DNA of 64,000 nt from Terrabacter sp. 28. Lineage in GTDB: Bacteria > Actinomycetota > Actinomycetes > Actinomycetales > Dermatophilaceae. Below the pieces are notes generated by a model that was not told the origin of the DNA, made no database searches, and saw only the letters and a program-made list of their open reading frames with translations. The position numbers and the translations under genes are program-made. The stretch is from assembly GCA_000955875.1 (NCBI GenBank), contig JYOE01000007.1, positions 79,361 to 143,360 on the forward strand, in the 5' to 3' direction. Below are positions 1 to 8,426 of the stretch, piece after piece (position 1 is the first letter of the stretch; each line of letters begins with the position of its first letter).

Positions 1-309
1 CCGCCGTCGCAGGCCGATGACGACGAGGTCAGCCCCGACCTCGGCCGCCACGCCGACGATCTCCTCCGCCGCAGAGCGACCAGAGGTCGGCTGACGCACC
101 ACGTGCGGGATGTCCGCGTTGGCCAGCTGGAGGTCGATGGTGTCGATGTCCTCGGCCGTCGCGAAGCTCTTGTCGGCGTAGTTGCCGTCGCGTCCGGTGT
201 TGACGACCGTGAGGTGCGACCGCTCCGACTGAGCGAGGGAGATCGCCGCGTCGAGCGCGGCGACCCCCTCCGGAGTCGGGATGTAGCCGACGACGATCTT
301 GGGGAACAT
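1..309 (-). CDS. Universal stress protein, 3' part cut by window edge
   Basis: The reverse strand is open from an ATG at 309 to the window edge (103 codons, no stop seen). The product starts MFPKIVVGYIPTPEGVAALD and ends in the window with GADLVVIGLRR, which is the UspA fold pattern: first strand KIVVGY, then late GADLVVIG. UspA-type proteins are small cytoplasmic nucleotide-binding stress proteins. An AGGAG lies a few bases before the ATG. It reads in the same direction as the sugar ABC genes to its right, 39 bp after the stop of the ATPase gene, so it may be the last gene of that operon. Family assignment is good; the specific role is unknown. Confidence 0.8.
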   Translation of the reverse strand, partial: MFPKIVVGYIPTPEGVAALDAAISLAQSERSHLTVVNTGRDGNYADKSFATAEDIDTIDLQLANADIPHVVRQPTSGRSAAEEIVGVAAEVGADLVVIGLRRR

Positions 310-348
310 GCTTCTCCTGACGGGGGCTCAGCGCGCTCGATCCGGCGC

Positions 349-1194
349 TCAGTCTTCGAGCCGCATGGCTCCGGTCATCACCGCGACGCCATCGGTCATG
401 GAGTGTGACGACGGAGTGATGACGCCGGCCCTACCGCCCAGACGCTGGATGTGGATGCGGTCGGCGACGTCCCACACGTGCGGCATGTTGTGCGAGATGA
501 GGATGATCCCGAGGCCTCGATCGCGCAGCTGCCGGATCATCTCGAGGACTTGGTTGCCCTCCTTGACGCCGAGGGCGGCCGTCGGCTCGTCGAGGATGAC
601 GACCTTGCCACCGAACGCTGCCGCGCGGCTCACCGCGACGGCTTGGCGTTGGCCGCCCGACAGCGTCTCGACGGCCTGGCCCATGTTCTGGATGGTCTGG
701 ATGCCGAGGTCCTGGACAGCCTGGCCCGCTCGCTCCTTCATCCCCTTCTTGTCGAGCATGCGGAACACCGAGCCGAGCGGACCCGGACGGCGCTCTTCAC
801 GGGCGAGGTACAGGTTGCTCGCGATGTCGAGGGCGGGGATGACGGCCAGCTGCTGGTAGACCGTCTCGATGCCAGCGTCGCGGGCGTCCTGCGGGCGCTT
901 GAAGTGCACGAGCTGACCGTCGAGGCGGATCTCGCCCGAGTCCGGCACGAGGGCCCCCGTCAGGCACTTGATCAGCGTCGACTTGCCGGCGCCATTGTCG
1001 CCGATGACCGCGAGCACCTCACCGGGGAAGAGGTCGAGGTCGACCCCGTCGAGGCCGACGACCCGGCCGAACGTCTTGACCAGACCGCGCGCCGAGAGCA
1101 CCGGGTGGGTGCGGTCGCTGCTCGGTTCGGCCGTCGAGAAGAGCCCGCCGTGGGTGGCGACCGGCTGGTCGGTGGTGGGCGCGTCGGCACTCAT
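349..1194 (-). CDS. frcA: Sugar ABC transporter ATP-binding protein, FrcA-like
   Basis: A 281-residue single-domain ATPase that powers import of a monosaccharide. Visible motifs are Walker A GDNGAGKS (residues 65-72), signature LSGGQ (178-182), Walker B VVILDEP (198-204) and the H-loop histidine at 235. RbsA-type ATPases usually carry two tandem ABC domains of about 500 residues; this one has a single domain, as in the FrcA (fructose) subgroup, which it resembles along its whole length. The open frame extends upstream to 1650, but that part overlaps the permease gene; the ATG at 1194 overlaps the permease stop in ATGA, so it is the start chosen. Substrate (fructose, ribose or related) is inferred from family. 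Confidence 0.88.
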   Translation of the reverse strand: MSADAPTTDQPVATHGGLFSTAEPSSDRTHPVLSARGLVKTFGRVVGLDGVDLDLFPGEVLAVIGDNGAGKSTLIKCLTGALVPDSGEIRLDGQLVHFKRPQDARDAGIETVYQQLAVIPALDIASNLYLAREERRPGPLGSVFRMLDKKGMKERAGQAVQDLGIQTIQNMGQAVETLSGGQRQAVAVSRAAAFGGKVVILDEPTAALGVKEGNQVLEMIRQLRDRGLGIILISHNMPHVWDVADRIHIQRLGGRAGVITPSSHSMTDGVAVMTGAMRLED

Positions 1195-2213
1195 GCCTTG
1201 ACCTTCCTGATCCACTGGTCGACGGAGACCGCGACGATGACGAGCACGCCCGTGGCGAGGACGCGGAACTGCTGGTCGATGCCCGCGAGCGAGAGACCGA
1301 ACTGGAGGGACTGCACGATCAGGGCGCCGATGAGCGTTCCGACGAGCCGCCCGCGACCACCGAAGAGGCTCGTGCCGCCGATGACGACCGCGGTGATGCT
1401 GTTGAGGTTGGCGTCGACGATGGCGTTGGGCGTTGCGGCGCCGGAGCGGCCGATCAGGACCCATGCCGCGAGGCCGTAGATGAGCCCGGCAACGGTGTAG
1501 ACGGTGAGGAGCACGCGCTGGGTGCCCACGCCCGACAGGCGCGCCGACTCGCGGTCGTCGCCGACGGCATACACGTGGCGACCCCACGCGGTCTGCGACA
1601 GCGCGAAGCCGACCACGGCGTACATCACGGCGACGGCGATCACGCCCCACGTGAGGCGGAAGCCGCCCCGTGGGCCGAACCCCTCGCCCAGGAAGTTGAG
1701 AATGGACGGCAGGTGGTCAGCCTGGATGCTGGAGCCGCCCGAGTAGAGCAGCGCGATCGCGGTGAAGATGCTCAGGGTGCCGAGGGTGACGATGAATGGA
1801 GGTAGGGCCAGCCGGGTCACGAGCAGGCCGTTGAGCAGGCCCGCCCCGACAGCCAGGAGCAGCCCGATGAGCAGGGCCACGATGCCGTTCATCCCGCCGT
1901 CCTTGGCGAGCGTGGCCATCACCATCATCGACAGGATGGTGATGGCGCCGACCGACAGGTCGATGCCGGCCGTGAGGATGATGAGCGTCTGGCCAATGGC
2001 GAGCGCGGCCACGACGGCGGTCTGCTGTAGCAGCAGGCCGAGCGACGACGGCGTGGCAAAGCGCGAGTTCATCGCGGTGAACGCGACGAAGGCGATGACG
2101 AGGATGAGCAGCGGGCTGAGCCACGGGTAGCCGTGGAGCAGGTGCTGCACCCGCTGCAGGGGGCTCTGCTGCCGCCGGGCGAACTCGGCGGCAGCAGACT
2201 GGGTGGTGGTCAT
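1191..2213 (-). CDS. frcC: Sugar ABC transporter permease, FrcC/RbsC-like
   Basis: A 340-residue polytopic membrane protein of the BPD_transp_2 family (RbsC/FrcC). It has many hydrophobic segments and the family motif GIDLSVGAI near residue 90, plus AVGDDRESARLSGV, which matches the conserved cytoplasmic loop that contacts the ATPase. Starts MTTTQSAAAE. It lies between the binding-protein gene (3 bp upstream) and the ATPase gene (4-bp ATGA overlap), so the three are almost certainly one transcript and one importer. Substrate is not readable from the sequence beyond the pentose/hexose class. Confidence 0.9.
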   Translation of the reverse strand: MTTTQSAAAEFARRQQSPLQRVQHLLHGYPWLSPLLILVIAFVAFTAMNSRFATPSSLGLLLQQTAVVAALAIGQTLIILTAGIDLSVGAITILSMMVMATLAKDGGMNGIVALLIGLLLAVGAGLLNGLLVTRLALPPFIVTLGTLSIFTAIALLYSGGSSIQADHLPSILNFLGEGFGPRGGFRLTWGVIAVAVMYAVVGFALSQTAWGRHVYAVGDDRESARLSGVGTQRVLLTVYTVAGLIYGLAAWVLIGRSGAATPNAIVDANLNSITAVVIGGTSLFGGRGRLVGTLIGALIVQSLQFGLSLAGIDQQFRVLATGVLVIVAVSVDQWIRKVKA

Positions 2214-2216
2214 TGC

Positions 2217-3353
2217 TCAGTTGCCCCAGCAGATCTTGGCCGCCTCGGCCGAGGTGATGCTGTCGACGCCGTCGACCTTCTTGTCGGTCACGAGGGCGAC
2301 GCCGGTGTTGTAGAAGTCCAGCCCGGGAGAGACCTTCGGCTTCTCGCCACCGCGGGCGATCTTGGCGATGGCCTCCATGCCGAGCGTCGCCATCTTGAGC
2401 GGATACTGCTGGGCGGTGGCCCCGATGACGCCGTCGGTGACCGACTTGACGCCGGCGCAGCCGCCGTCGACCGAGACGATGAGGGCCGTCTTGCCCTGGG
2501 CCTGCAGGGCCGCATTGGCCCCGACGGCGGTGGGCTCGTTGATCGTGTAGACGAGGTTGATGTCGGGGTTCTTGGAGAGGCACTTCTCCATGGCCGTGCG
2601 GCCGCCGTCCTCTGCGCCGTTGCCGGGCTCGTTGCAGACAATGGTGTAGTCGCCACCCTTGCCGCCGGTGTACTTGCCCGTCTTGGCCTCGTCGCCGTTC
2701 TTCTTCGGGTCCTTGACGTCGATGCCCATGCCCTCGAGGAAGCCCTGGTCGCGGTTGTAGTCGACCGAGACGATCTTGTCGTTGAAGAGGTCGAGCAGCG
2801 CGATGACGGCGGGCTTGCCCGCAAGCTGGCCTGCGGCCCACTGACCGTCGAGCTTGCCGGCCGCGCGGTTGTCGGTGGCGAAGGTGATGTCGACGGTGTC
2901 GGCCGGGTCGGGCGGGGTGTCGAGGGCGATGACGTAGAGGCCGGCGTCGCGCGCCTTCTTCATGGCGGCGTTGACGCCGTTGCTCATCGGAGTGATCAGA
3001 ATGCCCTTGTCGCCGCGCGCGATGGAGTCCTCGATGGCCGTGATCTGACCCGCGTCGTCGCCCTCCTGCTTGCCGGAGGCCACCGTCAGCGTGACGTTGT
3101 TCTTCTCCGCGTCGGCCTTGGCGCCCTTCTGCATGGCGACGAAGAACGGGTTGGTCGAGTCCTTGGTGATGAGGGAGACACCGACCTTCTCGTCGCCGCC
3201 TCCGCCGCCTCCGCTGGCGCCGCCCGAGCCACCCGAGCCGCCGTCGGAGCTGCCACAGGCGGCCACGCCGAGGACCAGCGTGCCTGCGGCGATCGCCACG
3301 AGCGCCCTGCGTCCGGCACGCCGCGACGAGGTGAGGAAGGAACTGCGGTGCAT
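2217..3353 (-). CDS. frcB: Sugar-binding lipoprotein, FrcB-like
   Basis: A 378-residue periplasmic-binding-protein-like lipoprotein of the D-ribose/fructose class (Peripla_BP_4). The N-terminus has a charged region, a hydrophobic stretch and the lipobox LGVAAC with Cys33, followed by a Gly/Ser linker. The mature part begins VGVSLITKDSTNPFF, a typical first strand of this family, and carries IDVKDP, YTINEPTA and ISVDG-type segments. It is first in the frcBCA operon and divergent from a LacI repressor. A promoter and an operator lie directly upstream. The high-affinity capture role is family knowledge; the ligand is inferred only as a monosaccharide. Confidence 0.88.
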   Translation of the reverse strand: MHRSSFLTSSRRAGRRALVAIAAGTLVLGVAACGSSDGGSGGSGGASGGGGGGDEKVGVSLITKDSTNPFFVAMQKGAKADAEKNNVTLTVASGKQEGDDAGQITAIEDSIARGDKGILITPMSNGVNAAMKKARDAGLYVIALDTPPDPADTVDITFATDNRAAGKLDGQWAAGQLAGKPAVIALLDLFNDKIVSVDYNRDQGFLEGMGIDVKDPKKNGDEAKTGKYTGGKGGDYTIVCNEPGNGAEDGGRTAMEKCLSKNPDINLVYTINEPTAVGANAALQAQGKTALIVSVDGGCAGVKSVTDGVIGATAQQYPLKMATLGMEAIAKIARGGEKPKVSPGLDFYNTGVALVTDKKVDGVDSITSAEAAKICWGN

Positions 3354-3384
3354 GGCGTAGACCTCTCTGTCTGCCGTCGTCCCG

Positions 3385-3434
3385 TGACAACGTTGTCAGG
3401 ACGATTTATAGAGCGACACTTGTGCAGGCGTCAA
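3385..3434 (-). promoter_or_regulatory. Promoter and LacI-type operator of the frcBCA operon
   Basis: Read on the minus strand, TTGACG (3429-3434) and TATAAA (3405-3410) are separated by 18 bp, a near-consensus sigma70-type promoter that is rare in such GC-rich DNA. Immediately downstream is the perfect palindrome TGACAACGTTGTCA (3385-3398), typical of LacI-family operators with a central CG. A repressor bound there would block initiation of the sugar importer operon. Confidence 0.75.
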
Positions 3435-3456
3435 GGGATCCGATACACATCGCAAC

Positions 3457-4539
3457 GTGGATGAGACAACGATGTCAGGGCCGAGCGGTGCGCACGGGCG
3501 CATCCAGTCGCCGGACTCGGGACGCCCGGTGGCGCGCGCGACCATGAAGGACGTCGCGGCCCTGGCGGGGGTCAGCCTCAAGACCGTCTCCCGAGTCGTG
3601 AACCGCGAGGCGGGGGTGTCCCCGGCGGTGCGCGAGCGGGTAGAGCACGCGGCCTCCCGGCTGGACTACTCCCACAACGTCCACGCGAGCAACCTGCGCC
3701 GGGCCAACAGCCGCACCGGCACGGTCGGCGCGCTGCTGCAGGACGTCAGCAACAGCTTCTCCGCGAGCCTGCTGCGCACTCTCGAGGACGTCGCCCGGGC
3801 GCAGCAGACGGCGGTTCTGGCGGCCAGCCTCGACGAGGAGGAAGGCCGCGAGATCGCTCTGGTACGAGGGCTGGTCGCCCGGCGCGTCGACGGGCTCGTC
3901 CTGATGCCTGCGACGTCGCGTCATGAGTACCTCGCGTCCGAGCTGCGGGCCGGCCTGCCCACCGTCTTCGTCGACCGCCTCCCTCACGGCGTTGACGCCG
4001 ACTCGGTCACGGTCGACAACGTGCTCGGCTCCCGGCACGCCGTCGAGCACCTCGTCCGGCACGGTCACCGCCGCATCGCCCTACTGCTCGACCTCGGCAC
4101 CATCCAGACCGCCCAGGACCGCCTCCGCGGCTGCCGAGAGGCCATGGATGCGGCCGGCATCCCCGACGACGACCGCGTGGAGGTCCAGAACCTCCGCACC
4201 TCGGACGCCGCCGAGGCTGCGGTGCGCGGGTTCTACCGCGGCGGACCTTCTCCGACCGCAATCTTCGCCGGACGCAACGACCTGGCCATCGGTGCGGTCC
4301 GCGCCCTTCGGTCGCTCGGCCTCAGCCACCGCGTCGCCGTCATCGGGTTCGACGACTTCCCTCTCGCCGACTTGCTCGAGCCTGCCCTGACGGTGGTCCG
4401 CCAGAACGTGGGGCAGATCGGTGCGGAGGTGGGCCGGCTGCTCTTCGCCCGCATCGCCGGCGACACGTCCCCGCCGCGCCGGGTCGTCATCGAACCCACG
4501 CTCGTGGTGCGCGGGTCGGGCGAGATCCGCCCCACCTGA
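3457..4539 (+). CDS. LacI-family transcriptional repressor of the sugar importer
   Basis: A 360-residue regulator. The helix-turn-helix begins at residue 30 (MKDVAALAGVSLKTVSRVVN), followed by the hinge helix region and a sugar-binding C-terminal domain (VGALLQDVSNSFSASLL, FVDRLPHGVDADSVTVDN, VIGFDDFPLADLLEPALT). The gene diverges from frcBCA and its operators lie between them, so it probably represses that operon and itself until the sugar or its phosphate binds. The start is uncertain: GTG 3457, ATG 3472 (weak GGATGAG 6 bp before it) and ATG 3544 are all in frame. The tail past the stop forms a short hairpin shared with the convergent pxp gene. Confidence 0.88.
   Translation: MDETTMSGPSGAHGRIQSPDSGRPVARATMKDVAALAGVSLKTVSRVVNREAGVSPAVRERVEHAASRLDYSHNVHASNLRRANSRTGTVGALLQDVSNSFSASLLRTLEDVARAQQTAVLAASLDEEEGREIALVRGLVARRVDGLVLMPATSRHEYLASELRAGLPTVFVDRLPHGVDADSVTVDNVLGSRHAVEHLVRHGHRRIALLLDLGTIQTAQDRLRGCREAMDAAGIPDDDRVEVQNLRTSDAAEAAVRGFYRGGPSPTAIFAGRNDLAIGAVRALRSLGLSHRVAVIGFDDFPLADLLEPALTVVRQNVGQIGAEVGRLLFARIAGDTSPPRRVVIEPTLVVRGSGEIRPT
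3465..3476. promoter_or_regulatory. Second LacI-type operator at the repressor gene start
   Basis: GACAACGATGTC repeats the operator upstream (GACAACGTTGTC) with one change and overlaps the start region of the LacI gene. The pair, about 78 bp apart, suggests autoregulation and possibly looping across the divergent promoter region. Confidence 0.6.
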
Positions 4540-4547
4540 CCGGTGGG
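4531..4547. terminator. Short bidirectional hairpin
   Basis: CCCACC (4531-4536) and GGTGGG (4542-4547) with a 5-nt loop span the stop of the LacI gene and abut the convergent pxpBC stop. It is short and lacks a T tract on either side, so termination efficiency is uncertain. Confidence 0.4.
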
Positions 4548-4548
4548 C

Positions 4549-6165
4549 TCAGCGGGAAGGACGGCGCAGGCGGAGGAGAACCGGTTGCCCGGGTCGCAGC
4601 TGCGCCGCCCGGGCGACCGCCTGCGGGGTGAGGACGGCGACGACGGGGTAGCCACCCGTGACCGGGTGGTCGGCGAGGAAGACGACGGGCTCGCCGCCGG
4701 CGGGCACCTGCACGGCCCCGACGACCAGACCCTCGCTCGGGAGCTCGCTGTCCGCGTATGCCGCGTGGCGCCGAATCCCTGTGCCTTCCAGACGGATTCC
4801 CACGCGGTTGCTGCGAGCAGACACAGTGCGAACCTCTGCCTCGAGGTCCGCAAGGTCGCACCAGTCGGCCCTCGGCCCGGGGTCGATCTCGAGCACCACG
4901 AGCCCGTCGCTCGGCGGTTCGTGCGGCGCGACGTCGACCACCGGGAACGTGCGTGGGGCAGCGCCCACGCGCAGCACGTCGCCGACGGCCGGCGCCGCGG
5001 GCCCGAGCCCCGACAGGGTGTCGCTCGACCGCGATCCGAGGACGGGGGGCACCGCGATGCCACCGCGCACGGCGAGCCAGGTGCGCAGCCCGGCGCTCGG
5101 GGTGCCGAGGGTGAGCGCCTGCCCGTCGGCGAGTGCCACGGGAGAGGCGTGCGCCACCGGCCGGCCGTCGACGTCGGCGGGGCAGGGAGCCCCGGTGAGC
5201 GCCACCACCAGGTCACCGTGCGCCCGCACGGCGAGTCCCCCGAGAGTCACCTCGAGGGAGGCCGGCGCGGGCCAGCGCTCGTCGTCCCGGTCGAGGAGGT
5301 GCCCCACCAGCCGCAGCCCGAGCAGGTATGCCGCCGGGTCGGCTGCGCCTGAACGCCCCACACCCACGTCGGCGAGACCGGGTCTGCCGAGGTCCTCGAC
5401 CAGGGTGAGCGGCCCGGTCGCGAGCACCTCGAGACCGCGCTGCGTGTCGGTCCCGCGACGAGACCGGGCCGTGACGGTCGTGGCAGCGGCGGGCCCGCGG
5501 TGTCCGGGGGCCGGCGACATCTCCTCGCGCGCTGCCCCGGCCGGGTCGACGTCGACGAACCGCACCGCCATCCCGGGCGCGAGCAGGGCGGGTGGTTCCC
5601 GCTCGGCGTCCCAGAGGACGGCGTCCGTGGTGCCGAGCAGCTGCCACCCTCCAGGTGAGTCCTGAGGATAGATGCCGCTGAACTCCCCTGCGAGGGCGAC
5701 GGATCCGGCCGGCACCCGGGTGCGTGGGTCGGCCCGGCGGGGCACCCGCAGCCGCGGGTCCCCGCCGACGAGGTAGGCGAAGCCCGGCGCGAACCCGCCG
5801 AAGCCGACGCGCCAGGGGGTGCCGGTGTGCGCCTCGACCACCTCGGCCCGCGAGAGCCCGGTCAGCCGCGAGACCTCGTCGAGGTCCGCGCCGTCGTAGC
5901 GGACCGCGATCTCGACGGGCTCGGTCTCGTCCGGCTTCGCGACGGCGTCGACGTCGGCGGCCAGCTCCAGGCAGGCCCGCCCGACCTCGTCGCGCCGTCC
6001 GGCGTCCCCCAGCACGACGAGCACCGTGCGCGCGCCGACGACGAGGTGCTCGACGAGCTCATCGACCAGGGGCGCGAGCCGGGCGCGCAGGGTGAGGGCA
6101 GCGTCCGTGTCGGCCACCTCGACGAGAAGTGCCGAAGCACCCATCGGGAGCAGCCGCGCCTCCAT
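4549..6165 (-). CDS. pxpBC: 5-oxoprolinase subunits B and C fused (PxpB-PxpC)
   Basis: About 538 residues combining two proteins that are separate in many bacteria. Residues 1-210 are the PxpB/KipI (allophanate hydrolase subunit 1) fold, with the conserved [14 protein letters not shown] and [11 protein letters not shown] segments. Residues 225-530 are PxpC/KipA (subunit 2), with [14 protein letters not shown] and the late [11 protein letters not shown] motif. With PxpA the complex performs ATP-dependent ring opening of 5-oxoproline (pyroglutamate) to glutamate in the cytoplasm. A GTG at 6168 is in frame, but ATG 6165 is preferred. It sits 13 bp after the pxpA stop, so co-transcription is likely. 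The fusion is known in actinobacteria. Confidence 0.88.
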   Translation of the reverse strand: MEARLLPMGASALLVEVADTDAALTLRARLAPLVDELVEHLVVGARTVLVVLGDAGRRDEVGRACLELAADVDAVAKPDETEPVEIAVRYDGADLDEVSRLTGLSRAEVVEAHTGTPWRVGFGGFAPGFAYLVGGDPRLRVPRRADPRTRVPAGSVALAGEFSGIYPQDSPGGWQLLGTTDAVLWDAEREPPALLAPGMAVRFVDVDPAGAAREEMSPAPGHRGPAAATTVTARSRRGTDTQRGLEVLATGPLTLVEDLGRPGLADVGVGRSGAADPAAYLLGLRLVGHLLDRDDERWPAPASLEVTLGGLAVRAHGDLVVALTGAPCPADVDGRPVAHASPVALADGQALTLGTPSAGLRTWLAVRGGIAVPPVLGSRSSDTLSGLGPAAPAVGDVLRVGAAPRTFPVVDVAPHEPPSDGLVVLEIDPGPRADWCDLADLEAEVRTVSARSNRVGIRLEGTGIRRHAAYADSELPSEGLVVGAVQVPAGGEPVVFLADHPVTGGYPVVAVLTPQAVARAAQLRPGQPVLLRLRRPSR

Positions 6166-6178
6166 CACCGGGCCCGGA

Positions 6179-6937
6179 TCAGCCTGCGAACGGGCGGATC
6201 TCGAAGCCGGCCGCCTCGAGCTCGCGACGCACCGCGCGCGCCATCTCGACCGCGCCGGGGGTGTCGCCGTGGATGCACACCGACTCGGCCCGCACCTCGA
6301 CGTCCGTGCCGTCGACGGCGGTGACCACGCCCTCCCGGGCGAGCCGGACGACGCGCGCCGCCACCTCGGCAGGGTCGTGCAGCACGGCGCCGGCCTCCGT
6401 GCGCGGCACGAGCCGTCCGTCCGGCGTGTAGGCCCGGTCCGCGAAGGCCTCGCTGACGGCGCGCAGTCCGGCGGCCGTGGCGCGCTCGAGCACGACGCTG
6501 CCCGGGAGCCCGAGGATGGGCAGGGACGTGTCCACGGCGACCACGGCGTCGACGACCGCCTGCGCCTGCGCCTCGTGGTGCACGATCGCGTTGTAGAGCG
6601 CCCCGTGCGGCTTCACGTAGGCGACCCTCGTGCCGGCCACGTGCGCCATGGCCGAGAGCGCACCGAGCTGGTAGATGACGTCGGCGGCGAGGGCGTCGGC
6701 CGGCACGTCGACGAAGCGTCGCCCGAAGCCGGCAAGGTCGTGATAGCCCACCTGCGCGCCGACGACGACACCCCGCTCGGCGGCATACGCGCACGTCCTG
6801 CGCAGCGTGAGGGGGTCTCCGGCGTGGAAGCCGCACGCGACGTTGGCGCTCGTGACGACGTCGAGGACGGCCGCGTCGTCGCCGAGGGTCCACGCCCCGA
6901 AGGACTCGCCCACGTCGGCATTGAGGTCGAGGTGCAT
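6179..6937 (-). CDS. pxpA: 5-oxoprolinase subunit A (LamB/YcsF family)
   Basis: A 252-residue protein, the normal length for PxpA. It opens with [16 protein letters not shown] and has the family segments [25 protein letters not shown] and VKPHGALYN, which include the conserved Asp and His residues of this polysaccharide-deacetylase-like barrel. It acts with the PxpBC product encoded just downstream to convert 5-oxoproline to glutamate. No regulator is adjacent. The upstream 54 bp to the GH4 gene show no clear promoter, so it may be transcribed with that gene. Confidence 0.92.
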   Translation of the reverse strand: MHLDLNADVGESFGAWTLGDDAAVLDVVTSANVACGFHAGDPLTLRRTCAYAAERGVVVGAQVGYHDLAGFGRRFVDVPADALAADVIYQLGALSAMAHVAGTRVAYVKPHGALYNAIVHHEAQAQAVVDAVVAVDTSLPILGLPGSVVLERATAAGLRAVSEAFADRAYTPDGRLVPRTEAGAVLHDPAEVAARVVRLAREGVVTAVDGTDVEVRAESVCIHGDTPGAVEMARAVRRELEAAGFEIRPFAG

Positions 6938-6991
6938 GCCTCGATCCTGCCGGGACGGAGGGCGATGGGGCCACCGCCCCGCCGGACGCGT

Positions 6992-8362
6992 CTAGCGCAG
7001 GCCGGCGTAGTGGTCCGGCAGCCGCCTCGCGTAGGCCCCGAGCAGCTCGCGCGCGACCGTCACCGAGTCGACGAGTGGATGGAGCGCAAAGGCCTTGACC
7101 GCAAGCGATCTCGACTGCTCGGCCGCCGCGGCGATGACGATCTCGTCGACTGCCTTCACCTGCTGCACGAGCCCGAGGGCGTGACCGGGTAGCGGACTCA
7201 CGCTGACGGGCACCGGGCCGGCGGCGTCGATCGTGCACGGCACCTCGACCACGGCGTCGTCGGGCAGCCCGGCGACAGCACCGCCGTTGCGCACGTTGAG
7301 GATGAGCCGAGCCGGCTCGTCACGGGCGATCGCGGCCATGAGCGCGAGGGCGACCCCTTCGTAGCCGCCGCCCTCGACGTCCGCCTCGGACCGCTCGTGG
7401 CTGTCGCCGTCGCCGTTCTCGCGGGTCTCCTGCATGTAGGTCGCGTTGCGTTCGCGGCGCACGGCGTCCCAGCGCTCCCACGCCTGCTCCGGCGAGCGTG
7501 CCACGGCGGTGTAGAACTCGGCCTGCTGCGCGACGAGGTACTCGCCACGCGTCTGTGCGGCCCCGGCGATCTGGGCGATCGCGTCGCGCGTGAAGTAGTA
7601 GTAGAAGAGGTACTCGTTCGGCAGCGAGCCGAGGTCGCGCAGCCACTCGGCGCCGAAGAGGTGCCCCTCCTCGATGGCGGCAAGCGCCCCCTCGTCGGCG
7701 AGCAGGCTTGGCAGCAGGTCACATCCGTCGCGTCGCAGCCCGGTGAGCCAGCCGAGGTGGTTGAGTCCTGCGTAGTCGATCTCGAGGTCGGCGAGGTCGT
7801 GCCCGAGGGCACCTGCGGCCCGCTTGGCGAGACCGAGCGGCGAGTCGCAGATGCCGACGACCCGGCCGTCGAGGACCGACTGCATCGCCTGCGTGACGAG
7901 ACCGGCGGGGTTGGTGAAGTTGATGACCCATGCGTCGGGGGCGAGGCGGCGTACGCGTCGGGCGACGTCGAGCGCGACGGGAACGGTGCGCAGGCCGTAG
8001 CCGACGCCGCCGGGCCCGGTGGTCTCCTGGCCGAGCAGCCCCAGGGCGAGCGCGATCCGTTCGTCGGCGGTGCGGCCCGCGAGACCACCGACCCGCAGCG
8101 CCGAGAAGACGAAGTCGGCGCCGGCGAGCGCCGTGTCGAGGTCGGTCGTGGCCGAGAGCGCCGGCGGGGGCAGCGACTCGGGGTGTGCGGCGAGGTGCTG
8201 CCGGGCCTGGGCGGCGAGGACGTGGCGCATGACGTCGAGTCGCGAGGAGTCGGTGTCGTGCAGGACCACCTCGGTGACGCGGCGCTCGGCGGTGTCGCGC
8301 AGCAGCGCACCGTGCACGAGCGGCACGCGGAACCCACCCCCGCCGAGGATCACCAGCTTCAT
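6992..8362 (-). CDS. GH4 family NAD-dependent 6-phospho-beta-glucosidase
   Basis: A 456-residue GH4 enzyme. The Rossmann start MKLVILGGGGFRVPLVHGAL binds NAD; VINFTNPAGLVTQ, VGICDSPLGLAKR (metal-ligand Cys) and YAGLNHLGW (metal-ligand His) are family signatures. GH4 enzymes cleave through oxidation at C3 using NAD and Mn; this subgroup generally acts on 6-phospho-beta-glucosides. The ATG at 8362 follows GGTGAGG; an in-frame GTG at 8389 has no site. No PTS genes are seen in the window to make phosphorylated disaccharides, so the true substrate may be phosphorylated elsewhere or be unphosphorylated. Confidence 0.82.
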   Translation of the reverse strand: MKLVILGGGGFRVPLVHGALLRDTAERRVTEVVLHDTDSSRLDVMRHVLAAQARQHLAAHPESLPPPALSATTDLDTALAGADFVFSALRVGGLAGRTADERIALALGLLGQETTGPGGVGYGLRTVPVALDVARRVRRLAPDAWVINFTNPAGLVTQAMQSVLDGRVVGICDSPLGLAKRAAGALGHDLADLEIDYAGLNHLGWLTGLRRDGCDLLPSLLADEGALAAIEEGHLFGAEWLRDLGSLPNEYLFYYYFTRDAIAQIAGAAQTRGEYLVAQQAEFYTAVARSPEQAWERWDAVRRERNATYMQETRENGDGDSHERSEADVEGGGYEGVALALMAAIARDEPARLILNVRNGGAVAGLPDDAVVEVPCTIDAAGPVPVSVSPLPGHALGLVQQVKAVDEIVIAAAAEQSRSLAVKAFALHPLVDSVTVARELLGAYARRLPDHYAGLR

Positions 8363-8426
8363 GGCCTCACCACCCTCGGACCGTACCAACCCTCAGCAGC
8401 CGTGCCCTGCTCTGGCGCGCGATGCC

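Noticed and set aside
451..1479. Long open frame of 342 codons on the plus strand over the ATPase/permease genes
   Set aside because: It is a shadow of the real minus-strand genes: no protein family pattern, Arg/Asp/Leu-biased composition and no ribosome site.
1195..1650. N-terminal extension of the sugar ATPase
   Set aside because: It overlaps the permease gene in another frame, is Arg-rich and lacks any domain; the ATG at 1194 fits the ATGA overlap and family length.
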